From: Pseudoalteromonas sp. XMcav2-N | GTDB lineage: Bacteria > Pseudomonadota > Gammaproteobacteria > Enterobacterales > Alteromonadaceae | Length of the DNA stretch: 64,000 bases | Direction: 5' to 3' | Assembly: GCF_024124545.1 (NCBI RefSeq) | Contig: NZ_JAMXSF010000016.1 | Location: 87,858-151,857 of the forward strand | In this document: positions 35,549-44,893 of the stretch, piece after piece | Position numbering within the stretch: the stretch's first letter is position 1 | Layout of the letters: each line of letters begins with the position of its first letter | Notes under the pieces: generated by a model | What the model was told of the DNA's origin: nothing | Databases searched by the model: none | What the model saw: the letters and a program-made list of their open reading frames with translations, nothing else | Made by a program: the position numbers and the translations under genes

Positions 35549-36823
35549 TTAACCCGCCATGTTATACAGCAGTGCAGAGACAGCTAAGAGGCCGACTATC
35601 AGGATAAAATAGGTGCCAAGATGGTGGCGGTATTTTTGTAGTGTCGGTACCTTAAAAATGGCAATGGTTGGCATGATAAAGAGGATCATGGCAATAATGG
35701 GTCCTGAGATGGCACCCATCATATCCAGAATACTGGGGTTCATTACCGCACATACCCAAATGGCGATAAACATCAGGCCCACACCCAGTTTATCTATTAA
35801 ACCCACAGATAAAGATGACTGCTTGCTCAGCAGACCGTTAAAGCTCTCGCGTGCCCCCAGAAAGTGACCAAGGAAGGATGAGGTAATGGCAATAAAGGCG
35901 ACCAGTGGACCCAGCATGGCAATAAACGGATTGTCATACACATTGGCAAGATAAGATAAAACAGACACGTTGGCTTCTTTGGCTTCGCGCATTTGCTCGG
36001 GGCTCAGTGACAATACACACGAAAAGACAAAGAGCAGCACGAAGACAATCAGCATGAGGGAAGTATTACGCAGAATGGCTTCAGCTTTGTGTGTGGCACT
36101 GTGTGCATAATGACGGCGCTGGGCATTGGCAAAGCTTGAAATGGCCGCAGCATGGCTGAATGAAAAGACAATAATTGGCACAGACAACCACAGCGTTTCA
36201 CTCAGAGTGGCGATGTCCGGCGTTGCCACAACGGGTGCTTGCCAGTGTGGGATCAGATACAGTGACAGCATAAGCAGGATGGCAACCAGTGGGTAGACCA
36301 GTAACGCAAATGCTCGTAGTAACAGCTTTTCCCCGCCCAGCATAATGGCAATCATGCCCGCAACCAGCAAGCCGGAAAGTAACACTCTGGGAGGCGATGC
36401 CATCTCCAGCTGATTCACCATGAAGCTGTCTACGGTGTTGGTCAGACCAACACCGTAAATCAACAGAATTGGGAAGATTGAAAAGAAGTACAGCAGTGAG
36501 ATTAAGCGGCCAGATGCTGCGCCAAAATGCTCTTCAACGACGTCGGTAAAATCACTATCTTTATGCCCGGAAGACAGAACGAACCGTGCCAGCCCTCGGT
36601 GAGCCAGGTAGGTCATGGGAAAGGCCAGTATTGCCATGATCATTAGTGGCCAGAACCCACCGATACCTATATTGATAGGCAGAAATAAAATACCGGCGCC
36701 GACAGCGGTACCAAACAGGCTCAGAACCCAGTTGGTGTCATGCTGTGTCCAGCGACCCCGACTGCTTTGGCTCTCCCCGTCAGCGAGTGCTGCTGCAGAG
36801 AGCCCTTCTGGGGTATTACTCAT
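35549..36823 (-). CDS. HAAAP-family amino acid permease, SdaC-like
   Basis: 424 residues with about eleven membrane helices. It tracks E. coli SdaC closely through the first half (GTAVGAGILFLPINIGIGGF, MAILAFPMTYLAHRGLARFV, VVEEHFG). The family co-transports serine or threonine with protons across the inner membrane; serine is the best guess. AGGAC lies 7 nt upstream of the ATG. Single gene. Confidence 0.87.
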   Translation of the reverse strand: MSNTPEGLSAAALADGESQSSRGRWTQHDTNWVLSLFGTAVGAGILFLPINIGIGGFWPLMIMAILAFPMTYLAHRGLARFVLSSGHKDSDFTDVVEEHFGAASGRLISLLYFFSIFPILLIYGVGLTNTVDSFMVNQLEMASPPRVLLSGLLVAGMIAIMLGGEKLLLRAFALLVYPLVAILLMLSLYLIPHWQAPVVATPDIATLSETLWLSVPIIVFSFSHAAAISSFANAQRRHYAHSATHKAEAILRNTSLMLIVFVLLFVFSCVLSLSPEQMREAKEANVSVLSYLANVYDNPFIAMLGPLVAFIAITSSFLGHFLGARESFNGLLSKQSSLSVGLIDKLGVGLMFIAIWVCAVMNPSILDMMGAISGPIIAMILFIMPTIAIFKVPTLQKYRHHLGTYFILIVGLLAVSALLYNMAG

Positions 36824-37145
36824 ACTTGTTGTCCTATGATTAGAATTATATGCGCGCGGATGATATAAAAAATACGGCAGATATGCATGTTTTCATCGGT
36901 ACTCAGTCTATATGTGAGCAAATACTCAGCAGGGATGGTTAAATACTGGCCATATGGCCCGAGGCAACGACAGATACCACCACGGCATTTGACTTTGTAA
37001 CTTTAAAAGGTACGATTAGGGTCGGAAAATAAGCTAGTATCATAATACAGAACATAGTATTTTAGTCTCTATATCATGCCCAGTTATCAAATACCGTCAT
37101 GCGTCGTGCAGTTAATCTGATTGGGCTAGCAAGGTAAATCACGCT
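36824..37145. other. Intergenic stretch of 322 bp
   Basis: It separates divergent genes. The perfect 12-bp palindrome GGCCATATGGCC sits at 36948-36959; otherwise A/T-rich with several TATNAT-like sequences. No open frame or structured RNA recognised. Confidence 0.5.
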
Positions 37146-37616
37146 ATGGAAATAATTAATCTTGATCCGCATCACCCGGAAGTGTCGCAGTTACTGAGAG
37201 ACATAGATGCGTTGATGAATACATTGTACCCACCAAGCAGTAACCAGCTGATCCCTGCGGATGAGCTAGCTGCTCCGGATGTCTATTTTGTTGGGGCCAG
37301 AACAGAACAAGCGCTGATGGGTTGTGGGGCATTGGTGCCAAAAACTGATGAGGCTGGTGAACTGGCGTGTTATGGGGAGCTCAAACGGGTGTATGTGCAG
37401 CCGCCATATCGAGGTTTAGGTGTGTCCAAACAGATTATGCAGTCACTCATTGGGTATGCCAGACAGTGTGGATTCAAAATACTCAGGCTTGAAACTGGGA
37501 TCAGGCAAACTGAAGCCATAGGACTCTATACGTCATTGGGCTTCATTCAATGTGAGGCGTTTGGCAGTTACGAGCCCGATCCGTTGAGCGTATATATGGA
37601 ATTGCATCTTTCATAA
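37146..37616 (+). CDS. GNAT acetyltransferase
   Basis: 156 residues. Acetyl-CoA binding motif VYVQPPYRGLGVSKQIMQ and terminal AIGLYTSLGF are typical for the family (YitI/PhnO-like single-domain acetyltransferases). Substrate unknown. It stands 76 bp before the rhlE-type gene. Confidence 0.83.
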   Translation: MEIINLDPHHPEVSQLLRDIDALMNTLYPPSSNQLIPADELAAPDVYFVGARTEQALMGCGALVPKTDEAGELACYGELKRVYVQPPYRGLGVSKQIMQSLIGYARQCGFKILRLETGIRQTEAIGLYTSLGFIQCEAFGSYEPDPLSVYMELHLS

Positions 37617-37692
37617 GTGCGCATTTCTTTGCGGGTGTTGAGTCACATTTTTGCTATACTGCCGCGACGAATTTTTTGAGCTTTACACAATT

Positions 37693-38916
37693 ATGTCCTT
37701 TGAATCTCTCGCCATTGCGCCGACCCTTTTAGACGGGCTTGCGGCGCTCGACTTTATCGAGCCGACGTCTGTTCAGGCAAAAAGTATTCCCTTAGTTTTG
37801 GCAGGTCACGACTTGCTGGCATGTGCACAAACGGGTACTGGTAAAACCGCGGCGTTTATGTTGCCTATAATGACACAGCTGATAAGCAAACCGGCTAAAG
37901 GTGTCCGCGCTTTGGTACTGGCCCCTACTCGTGAGCTCGCTCAGCAAGTGGCACAGCATGCCAGTGCTTATGCGGCTCATAGTGACTTGGTAACTGTATG
38001 TCTGCATGGTGGAGCCAACATCGGGCCTCAGGAGAAAGCCCTGAGAGAGGGGGCTGATATTGTGGTTGCCACACCCGGACGGCTGTTGGATCATTTGATC
38101 AAAGGCACATTAACGTTATCAGCGATAGAATATCTGGTATTCGACGAAGCGGATCGAATGCTTGATATGGGGTTTATGGGTGAAATACGCCGTATTATGC
38201 GCAAGATGCCATCTGAGCGGCAAACTTTACTGTTTTCAGCGACGGTTGATGAGGCCATTTTTAATCAGGTCAAAGACTGGTTAAAAGAACCCAAACGAAT
38301 AGGCATAGAAGCTCAGAACCAAACCGCAGCTAAGGTCGAGCAAATCTTCTATGCGGTGGATGAAGAGCGCAAACGTGAGCTGATCGCCCACCTTATTGGA
38401 AAGAAAAACTGGCATCAGGTGCTCATTTTTACACGCACCAAAAAGCAAGCTGATGACTACGCAAAAGAGTTAAATAAGGATGGTCTGAAGACGCAGTCTA
38501 TCCACGGCGATAAGTCTCAGGGGGCCCGGAATAAAGCGCTTGCACAATTTAAAGACGGCGAAATTAGAGTACTGGTTGCAACCGATGTGGCGGCGCGTGG
38601 TATTGATATTCAGCAACTGAACTACGTTATCAATGCGGAGCTACCTTACGTGGCTGAAGACTATGTGCACCGCATAGGTCGTACTGGCAGGGCAGGAGAA
38701 GCGGGCACAGCGATTTCATTGGTCAGCATTGATGAGCAATGGTTACTGGAAGAGATCGAAGTGCTGCTGGATGAGCGCCTCACGCCTCAGTGGTTAAGCG
38801 GTTATGAACCTGATCTGACCCGTGAGCCTAAAAATGAGCGACAAAACTCAGCCAAATCTCGTCGTCAACGTGATAAAAAGCGCGTACTGGGTCAGCGTGG
38901 TAAGCGTCGGCGTTAA
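37693..38916 (+). CDS. rhlE: DEAD-box RNA helicase, RhlE type
   Basis: 407 residues from the ATG at 37693. Full motif set: Q-motif, motif I AQTGTGKT, PTRELA, TPGR, DEAD, SAT and HRIGRTGRAG, followed by a basic tail (RRQRDKKRVLGQRGKRRR). It unwinds structured RNA, for example in ribosome assembly or with the degradosome. The symbol is by resemblance; RhlB or SrmB are less likely given the tail. A longer frame from 37651 lacks a ribosome site. Confidence 0.85.
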   Translation: MSFESLAIAPTLLDGLAALDFIEPTSVQAKSIPLVLAGHDLLACAQTGTGKTAAFMLPIMTQLISKPAKGVRALVLAPTRELAQQVAQHASAYAAHSDLVTVCLHGGANIGPQEKALREGADIVVATPGRLLDHLIKGTLTLSAIEYLVFDEADRMLDMGFMGEIRRIMRKMPSERQTLLFSATVDEAIFNQVKDWLKEPKRIGIEAQNQTAAKVEQIFYAVDEERKRELIAHLIGKKNWHQVLIFTRTKKQADDYAKELNKDGLKTQSIHGDKSQGARNKALAQFKDGEIRVLVATDVAARGIDIQQLNYVINAELPYVAEDYVHRIGRTGRAGEAGTAISLVSIDEQWLLEEIEVLLDERLTPQWLSGYEPDLTREPKNERQNSAKSRRQRDKKRVLGQRGKRRR

Positions 38917-38944
38917 TTGCTCGGATAATTATAGTAACGGCACA

Positions 38945-40276
38945 CTAATTTTTTGGTTGAGCTAAGGGTAATCTTAGCTCAACCTGGCATCCACTTACCT
39001 CTTCAGATAGCTGGTAATTGGACAGCAATAACTGCCCGCCATGGTTTTGTACAATCTGTCTTGCAAGGGCCAGTCCCACGCCTGTTCCATGTTCTTTTGT
39101 GGTGTAAAGAGGAATAAACAGGTTGTCTGGGTTTTGGATACCAGGACCCAAATCACGTATCTGTATGGTCACGCTATTGTGAGTGTGCAAAAGTTGGCAG
39201 TCGATGGGCTTATCAGGGGCGGCCTCGACGGCATTTTTAAACAAATTGATCAAACACTGTTCTAACTGGGTCTGATCTAACATCAGCGTCGGCAATGGCT
39301 GTGCCTTGAATTGCACGGGGTGGCCGATTAAAGCGATCACTCCATTTAACATCTCGTTTAGCACACAGGGCACACGTTGTGGTGCAGGAAGCTGACTCAA
39401 TGCCTTGTATCCACTTATAAAGCTGTGTAACCGTCTTGCGCGTTCGGCGATAATAGCGAGTCCTTCGCGGAGATCCAGCTTGTCCTCTTGGGGGGCTGAG
39501 AGTTGGCTGACCAGCTTAGTTAAAGTGGCAGACAAACTATTGATGGGTGCCAAAGAATTATTAACCTCATGGCTGAGTACTCGAACCAAATCCTGCCATG
39601 CTTTGTGTTCCTGTCGACTGATCACCAGCTCAAGATCAGACAGAATATACAAAGTATGTTGTCTGGCCTGTTCCCTGAAGGAGTCTTTGAATAAATGCCA
39701 GCGAGTTGGCTGCTGGTGCAAGGTCAGGGTGACCAGATCGTGGTTGCAGGCGCTGTCAAGTGGTGCGAGCTGCAAAGCCGTCAGTGTTTGCCCGCACAGC
39801 CGTGATTGCGACTGGGCTAGCAAACGTTCAGCTGCTGGGTTTGCCATGGTGATTCTGCTGTCAGAGTCGGTCGCAATGATCACCGCATCAACTTGTTTGA
39901 GGAGCTTTGCCATCAGTAGTTGATGTTCTTTGTAGTCGAAGCGGGCGGAAGCCAGGCTGTCGCAAAGCTGGTTAATTTGACTTATCAGTAGCGCTTGCGG
40001 GCCTGTTGCGTTGGCTGATTTGGCTCGCAGTGTAAAATCGCCATGGTTGAGAGCTTCGATCAGATTACCAAATGAGATAAATTGCTCGCTGAGTTTGTCA
40101 TGGATTTTGTATAATGAGGCCAGAATCCCACAGCTTAGCAGCAGAATAATCAGTGCTTTGAGGTACAGGCTGATATCACTCAAAGAAACAAAAATCAGCG
40201 CTGTGAGCCAGCTGGGCAGTAGTGCTAAGAAAACATAAATGAGTTGTTTGTATTCAAAACTCAGGCGCGTTGTCAT
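38945..40276 (-). CDS. NtrY-like sensor histidine kinase, module 2
   Basis: 443 residues, paralogous to the kinase at 9456. Two membrane helices (about 11-31 and 36-57) with only a few residues between, HAMP-like linker, PAS-like domain (about 122-220), H-box LSHEVNNSLAPINSL with His236, then NLFKNAVEA, DLGPGI and GTGVGLALA. It overlaps the regulator by 4 bp. With no periplasmic domain, its signal must come from the membrane or from a partner; the ABC transporter encoded upstream is the obvious candidate. Confidence 0.88.
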   Translation of the reverse strand: MTTRLSFEYKQLIYVFLALLPSWLTALIFVSLSDISLYLKALIILLLSCGILASLYKIHDKLSEQFISFGNLIEALNHGDFTLRAKSANATGPQALLISQINQLCDSLASARFDYKEHQLLMAKLLKQVDAVIIATDSDSRITMANPAAERLLAQSQSRLCGQTLTALQLAPLDSACNHDLVTLTLHQQPTRWHLFKDSFREQARQHTLYILSDLELVISRQEHKAWQDLVRVLSHEVNNSLAPINSLSATLTKLVSQLSAPQEDKLDLREGLAIIAERARRLHSFISGYKALSQLPAPQRVPCVLNEMLNGVIALIGHPVQFKAQPLPTLMLDQTQLEQCLINLFKNAVEAAPDKPIDCQLLHTHNSVTIQIRDLGPGIQNPDNLFIPLYTTKEHGTGVGLALARQIVQNHGGQLLLSNYQLSEEVSGCQVELRLPLAQPKN

Positions 40277-41646
40277 AATTGATATTTCTCTAACCGGCGA
40301 TAAAATGCACTGCGGCTTAGTCCTAGGGACTTAGCTGCGGCCAGCGCATTGCCTTTGTGGTCCATCAGTCTGCGTTCAATCACCTTTTTTTCTATTTCGT
40401 CCAGTGTTCCCTCTGGCGGCTCAGAGTCATGCACCGCCGGGGCAACATGTGGTTGTGATGGGGTTAGCATCAGGTGTTCTGTGGTGATTTTATTTGCTGC
40501 CAGCAGCGTTGCTCTTTCCATCGTGTGTGCCAGCTCTCTGATGTTGCCAGGCCATGGGTAAGTCATCAGTGTAAAAATGGCCTCCTGACTGAGTACTGGC
40601 GCGTGCTTTTGTAAGCGCCTGGCAGCCTGTTCGATAAATGCATTTGCCATAGGTTGAATATCTTCCTGTCTCTGGCATAAAGGTGGCAGGTCAATAACAA
40701 AGGTATTGAGGCGATAGAACAGATCCTGGCGAAAACGCTGTGACTGCACCATGTGTGCGAGATCTGCGTTGGTGGCGCTAATCAATCTGAAATCAGCCTC
40801 CAGGGTTTTACTGCTGCCCAGTCTTTCAAATTGGCGCTCTTCCAGTAAGCGTAATAGCTTGGCTTGCTGTGATAGAGGAATATTGCCAATTTCATCTAGA
40901 AACAAGGTGCCTTCACGCGCCAGCTCAACCCGTCCTATTCGTTGTGATTTTGCATCGGTAAATGCGCCTTTTACGTGACCAAATAACTCGGATTCAAACA
41001 GGGACTCGCTGACGGCACCCATGTTCAGAGAGACAAAGCGATGTTCACTGCGAGTGCTCATTGCATGAATGTGTCTGGCAAGCAGGCTCTTTCCGGTACC
41101 ATTGGGGCCGGTGACTAGTATGTTTATATCTGTTCTGGCAACTTGCTCAATCTGAGCCATCAACTTTTGCATGGCGGCAGAATGAGTTATCAGAGGGGGC
41201 TGGCTGTCAGCCAGAGACGCCTTCAGGCTGGCATTTTCAGCACTTAGGAGCTGATTCTGGTGGCGCTCAGCACGCAGTTTAAGCTGGTTTACAATAATGC
41301 TGTGTAGCCGTTCATTTTCCCAGGGCTTTTGAACAAAATCCCCGGCACCGGCTTTCATCACTTCAACGGCGATTTCAATACTGGCCCAGCCGGTCATGCA
41401 AACGATGGCCAGGGTATCGTCGAGCTCATGCAGGCGCTGTGTCAGGACAATACCTTCCTGCCCTGAAGTGGTATCGGCACCATAGTTAAGATCGATCAGT
41501 GCAAGATCAATGCGCTGTGACTTAATAAAATATTCGGCTTCTGACGGTGAGCTGGCGGTGCTGACCTCAAAGCCTTCACTTCGTAAAAACAGACGCAAGG
41601 CGCTAATGATGCTGCGATCATCATCGCAGATCAGTATATGTGACAT
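40273..41646 (-). CDS. NtrC-family response regulator, module 2 (GAFTDA)
   Basis: 457 residues: receiver with Asp52 and the same extra stretch (DTTSGQEG, 58-65) as its paralogue; AAA+ domain with Walker A GPNGTGKS (180-187) and Walker B GTLFLDE (246-252); Fis-type helix-turn-helix at the end (NALAAAKSLGLSRSAFYRRL). The sigma-54 contact loop is GAFTDA (227-232): the second glycine of GAFTGA is aspartate. It may therefore contact sigma-54 differently. Candidate binding sites lie upstream of the operon at 46274-46323. Confidence 0.9.
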   Translation of the reverse strand: MSHILICDDDRSIISALRLFLRSEGFEVSTASSPSEAEYFIKSQRIDLALIDLNYGADTTSGQEGIVLTQRLHELDDTLAIVCMTGWASIEIAVEVMKAGAGDFVQKPWENERLHSIIVNQLKLRAERHQNQLLSAENASLKASLADSQPPLITHSAAMQKLMAQIEQVARTDINILVTGPNGTGKSLLARHIHAMSTRSEHRFVSLNMGAVSESLFESELFGHVKGAFTDAKSQRIGRVELAREGTLFLDEIGNIPLSQQAKLLRLLEERQFERLGSSKTLEADFRLISATNADLAHMVQSQRFRQDLFYRLNTFVIDLPPLCQRQEDIQPMANAFIEQAARRLQKHAPVLSQEAIFTLMTYPWPGNIRELAHTMERATLLAANKITTEHLMLTPSQPHVAPAVHDSEPPEGTLDEIEKKVIERRLMDHKGNALAAAKSLGLSRSAFYRRLEKYQL

Positions 41647-41697
41647 AGATTCTTCTTTAATTCTTATTTATCCAAGTTAGTGTAGAGTGTTTGAATT

Positions 41698-41720
41698 CGG
41701 CCCACAAGCACAGTGGGCCG
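41698..41720 (-). other. Intercistronic hairpin between permease and regulator, module 2
   Basis: CGGCCCAC (41698-41705) pairs perfectly with GTGGGCCG (41713-41720) around seven bases, just after the permease stop. No U-run follows on the minus strand. Same position as the hairpin at 12151-12170 in module 1. Confidence 0.55.
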
Positions 41721-41728
41721 CTGTAACG

Positions 41729-44140
41729 CTATTCGTCACGCAGAGCCGCGGCCGGCTCAAGCCTTAATGCAGCGCTGACGGGAACCATAATGGCAGCGAG
41801 GATGACAGTAGCAATTAAGAGTGGCACCCCCAGGGTGATGAGGGGGTGACTCTGGGCCAGGCCGGCCTGAGTCATCAGATTGACCAGAGCAAACCCCGCT
41901 GGTAAGCCAAACATCAGCCCAACTCCCAACTGTTTACTTCCTTGCCAGATAAAGTGGACCAGAATTTCGCTATCACTGGCCCCTAACGCACGACGAACAC
42001 CGACCTCTTGTTGCTTTTGTGCAATTGCATTGGCCATGACCGCATAAATCCCGCTAAAGGCAATAACCATAGAGGCGAGCGCAAACAAAGTGAATACTTT
42101 ACTGACAAAGTTCATCCCGGCGACACGTTCAGCCACTGCAGGCTCTATGGACATGACACGATAAGGGGGGACGCTTGGGTCCGCTTTGAGTGCTGCGCGT
42201 TCAAGTGCTTGGCGAATACTGGCCTGCTTGCCTTTGCCTTGTATGGCTAGATGCATATAACTGCGTGGCATCTGCTCGAAAGGTACGAAGGTTGTGGTGC
42301 GAATTAAATTATTACCAGTCGGTTGACCCAGTATCACGTCATTGACGACACCTACGATGGTAAACCAGTCATCACCTTGTTCAACATACCGGATCCGTTT
42401 GCCCAGTGCAGAGCCCGCAGGGAAAAACTGACTGGCAAATGATTGGGTCACGATAACAACCTTGGGGGCATCCTTGTTGTCCTGGTTATTGAATCGACGT
42501 CCCGCTAGTAAAGTCACATCCAGCATCTCGAAAAAATTATTCGTGATCACATTTAAGTTTGCTGCCGGGTATTGCGCCATACGGCCGTAGTCTTGTCCCT
42601 CAATAGCAAAGTTATTGTACGCCCCCCAGGTGTGTGCCATTGAACTGGCCATCGTCACCTGATCAATTTCGCTCTGTTGTAGTATCAGGGTACTGAGCGT
42701 TGAGAAATACTGTCGCCGACTGTCTTCGCTTTCGTAACCCAGATCCGGTAACTGAATTCTTGCGGTTATGTAGTTTGTTGTGCGCATACCGTAGTCGGCC
42801 CGGTTAATGGTATCAATGCCATTAACCATTGCCGCCGAGACCATAATTAAGGCACAGGAGAGTGCAACTTCCAGAGCGACAATCAATTTACTAAGACGGG
42901 CATTTTTCTGGCCTTGCGCACCTCGTGTGCCATCTCGTAATACAGTATTGATATCCGTGCTGGTGGCACGCCAAGCTGGCAGCAATCCGGTGAGCAGGGC
43001 AGTTGCAATGACAATAGCAAACGCCACTAACAGACTATTTTGGGTAAAATTTGCATGCCACCAGTAAGGCATTTCAATGGGCATGGCTGTGGCAAAGTAG
43101 TCAACTGACACCTCCACTCCCCATCCCGCCAGCAGTATGGCGAATGTGCCAGAGAGCACAGAGATCAATGTACTTTCTATCAACATTTGCTTAATCAGCG
43201 TGGCCCGTGGAGCGCCCAGCGCACTGCGGATTGCGGTTTCTTTAGTGTTTTCCAGTGCCCGGGAAAGTAGCAGATTACCCACATTCACACATGCGAGTAA
43301 CAGGATCATAAAGACTGAGATATACATAGTCGCGACAATTTGTGTCCCGCCACTGCCGACCAGTTCATCCTGAAAAGTCCAGACATGACCCAGTACGTTG
43401 GAATTGAGCTGTGGATGTGCCTGTCTGAGTTGATTGAAGTATTGTGCCACTTCCTGAGCCAGTTCGGCACGCTGAGTGCCCGGCTTCAGTCTGGCATACA
43501 TGGCGACATAGGGGGAGTCTTTGCGGGCGATCCCCCGAGTTGAGAGTGAAAATGGTAAGTATAGAGTTGCGTCCGACGGAAAGCGGTAGCCCTGCTCAGA
43601 TACGCCTATGATCGTATGTGCAGTACCATTGACTGTCAGTGTTTTGCCAACAACGTTTGCGTCACCTGCAAATAGTTCTTGCCACAGGGCATACCCTAAT
43701 ACAACGACGTTGTCTTGGCCTGGTAACATGTCTGCGTCACTGAGTAAGCGACCAAGAGCAGCGCGCCCTCCAGAGAGGCTAAACAGCTCAGGGGTAACCA
43801 GGTGAGCACGGTAGCGCAGTGCCCGGTCACCTGTACTCAGGTTAGCACCGCGAATGGCAAAAGCGTCGACGGCATCTACCGTGGTAAGGCGTTGCTTGAG
43901 CTCCAGATACTCATGCAGTCTAACAGAGGGCCCGTCATAAATGGTGCCATTGCTGTTGATGGTGATCCGCACCATACGTTCGCCGCCGCTAAAGGGCAGT
44001 GGTGCCTGAATTGTAGATTGGATAAAACTGAACATGTAAATGCACAATGCCAGGCCTGTGGTCATAACAAACAGGGTCAGAGCTGTAAATCGGGGGGCCT
44101 TGAGCAAGCGTCTGAGTGTATAATGGATATCTTCAATCAT
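41729..44140 (-). CDS. Fused double FtsX/MacB-type ABC permease, module 2
   Basis: 803 residues. Two consecutive units, each with an N-terminal helix, a MacB_PCD-like periplasmic domain and a three-helix FtsX block: the first block around 270-385 (TKETAIRSALGAPRATLIKQ), the second around 680-800 (QKQQEVGVRRALGASDSEIL). This layout is that of the ADOP-type permeases. AAGGAT precedes the ATG, 11 bp after the ATPase. It corresponds to the two separate permeases of module 1. Confidence 0.88.
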   Translation of the reverse strand: MIEDIHYTLRRLLKAPRFTALTLFVMTTGLALCIYMFSFIQSTIQAPLPFSGGERMVRITINSNGTIYDGPSVRLHEYLELKQRLTTVDAVDAFAIRGANLSTGDRALRYRAHLVTPELFSLSGGRAALGRLLSDADMLPGQDNVVVLGYALWQELFAGDANVVGKTLTVNGTAHTIIGVSEQGYRFPSDATLYLPFSLSTRGIARKDSPYVAMYARLKPGTQRAELAQEVAQYFNQLRQAHPQLNSNVLGHVWTFQDELVGSGGTQIVATMYISVFMILLLACVNVGNLLLSRALENTKETAIRSALGAPRATLIKQMLIESTLISVLSGTFAILLAGWGVEVSVDYFATAMPIEMPYWWHANFTQNSLLVAFAIVIATALLTGLLPAWRATSTDINTVLRDGTRGAQGQKNARLSKLIVALEVALSCALIMVSAAMVNGIDTINRADYGMRTTNYITARIQLPDLGYESEDSRRQYFSTLSTLILQQSEIDQVTMASSMAHTWGAYNNFAIEGQDYGRMAQYPAANLNVITNNFFEMLDVTLLAGRRFNNQDNKDAPKVVIVTQSFASQFFPAGSALGKRIRYVEQGDDWFTIVGVVNDVILGQPTGNNLIRTTTFVPFEQMPRSYMHLAIQGKGKQASIRQALERAALKADPSVPPYRVMSIEPAVAERVAGMNFVSKVFTLFALASMVIAFSGIYAVMANAIAQKQQEVGVRRALGASDSEILVHFIWQGSKQLGVGLMFGLPAGFALVNLMTQAGLAQSHPLITLGVPLLIATVILAAIMVPVSAALRLEPAAALRDE

Positions 44141-44151
44141 TATCTTTATCC

Positions 44152-44859
44152 TTAAGCGACGACACTGTTTTGAGCGGCGCGGGTATCAGAAATGATCCGT
44201 CCGTCAAACACTTCTATAATACGCTCAGCACGCTGTGCGCCTCTGGGGTCATGCGTAACCATACAAATCGTCGCGCCTTCGTGGTGCAGTTTATCCAGTA
44301 GCGTCATAACCAGCTCGGCATTTTTTGAGTCCAGATTCCCGGTTGGTTCATCCGCAAGGATGATTGCCGGATCTCCGGCGATGGCTCGTGCGACCGCAAC
44401 CCTTTGTTGCTGCCCGCCGGATAGCTGGCCTGGATAGTGGCTAGTCCTGTGTCCCATATCCACTTTTTTCAGGGCATTCATCGCCATGGTTTCGCGTTCT
44501 TGTCTGCTGAGTGTTTTGCGATAGCGAAGCGGTAGCGCCACGTTTTCCAGTACGGTCAGGTCACTGATAAGATTAAATGACTGGAAAACAAAGCCGATAT
44601 CCTGATTGCGGATGGCAGCTCGTTGTTTATTGCTCAGGCCCGTAACCTGCTTACCATTTAGTTCATAGCTACCTGAGCTGGTGCTGTCGAGTAAGCCCAG
44701 TATTGACAGTAAGGTTGATTTTCCACATCCAGATGGGCCAGATATGGATACGTACTCGCCTTGTTCTATAGTTAGATTGATATCGCTTAGGGCATGTGTT
44801 TCAACGTCTTCTGTAGTGAACACTTTTTTCAAATTTTTCAGTGTAATAAGCGCTGTCAT
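44152..44859 (-). CDS. ABC transporter ATP-binding protein (MacB/LolD type), module 2
   Basis: 235 residues; Walker A GPSGCGKST, signature LSGGQQQR, Walker B IILADEPTGNLD, MVTHD. Shared stretches VETHALSD, GSYELNG and FNLISDL with the ATPase at 14766 mark it as its paralogue. It powers the permease immediately downstream. Confidence 0.92.
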   Translation of the reverse strand: MTALITLKNLKKVFTTEDVETHALSDINLTIEQGEYVSISGPSGCGKSTLLSILGLLDSTSSGSYELNGKQVTGLSNKQRAAIRNQDIGFVFQSFNLISDLTVLENVALPLRYRKTLSRQERETMAMNALKKVDMGHRTSHYPGQLSGGQQQRVAVARAIAGDPAIILADEPTGNLDSKNAELVMTLLDKLHHEGATICMVTHDPRGAQRAERIIEVFDGRIISDTRAAQNSVVA

Positions 44860-44893
44860 GAGGTGATTCCTGATTGTTTTTAAGGGTTGTAAA

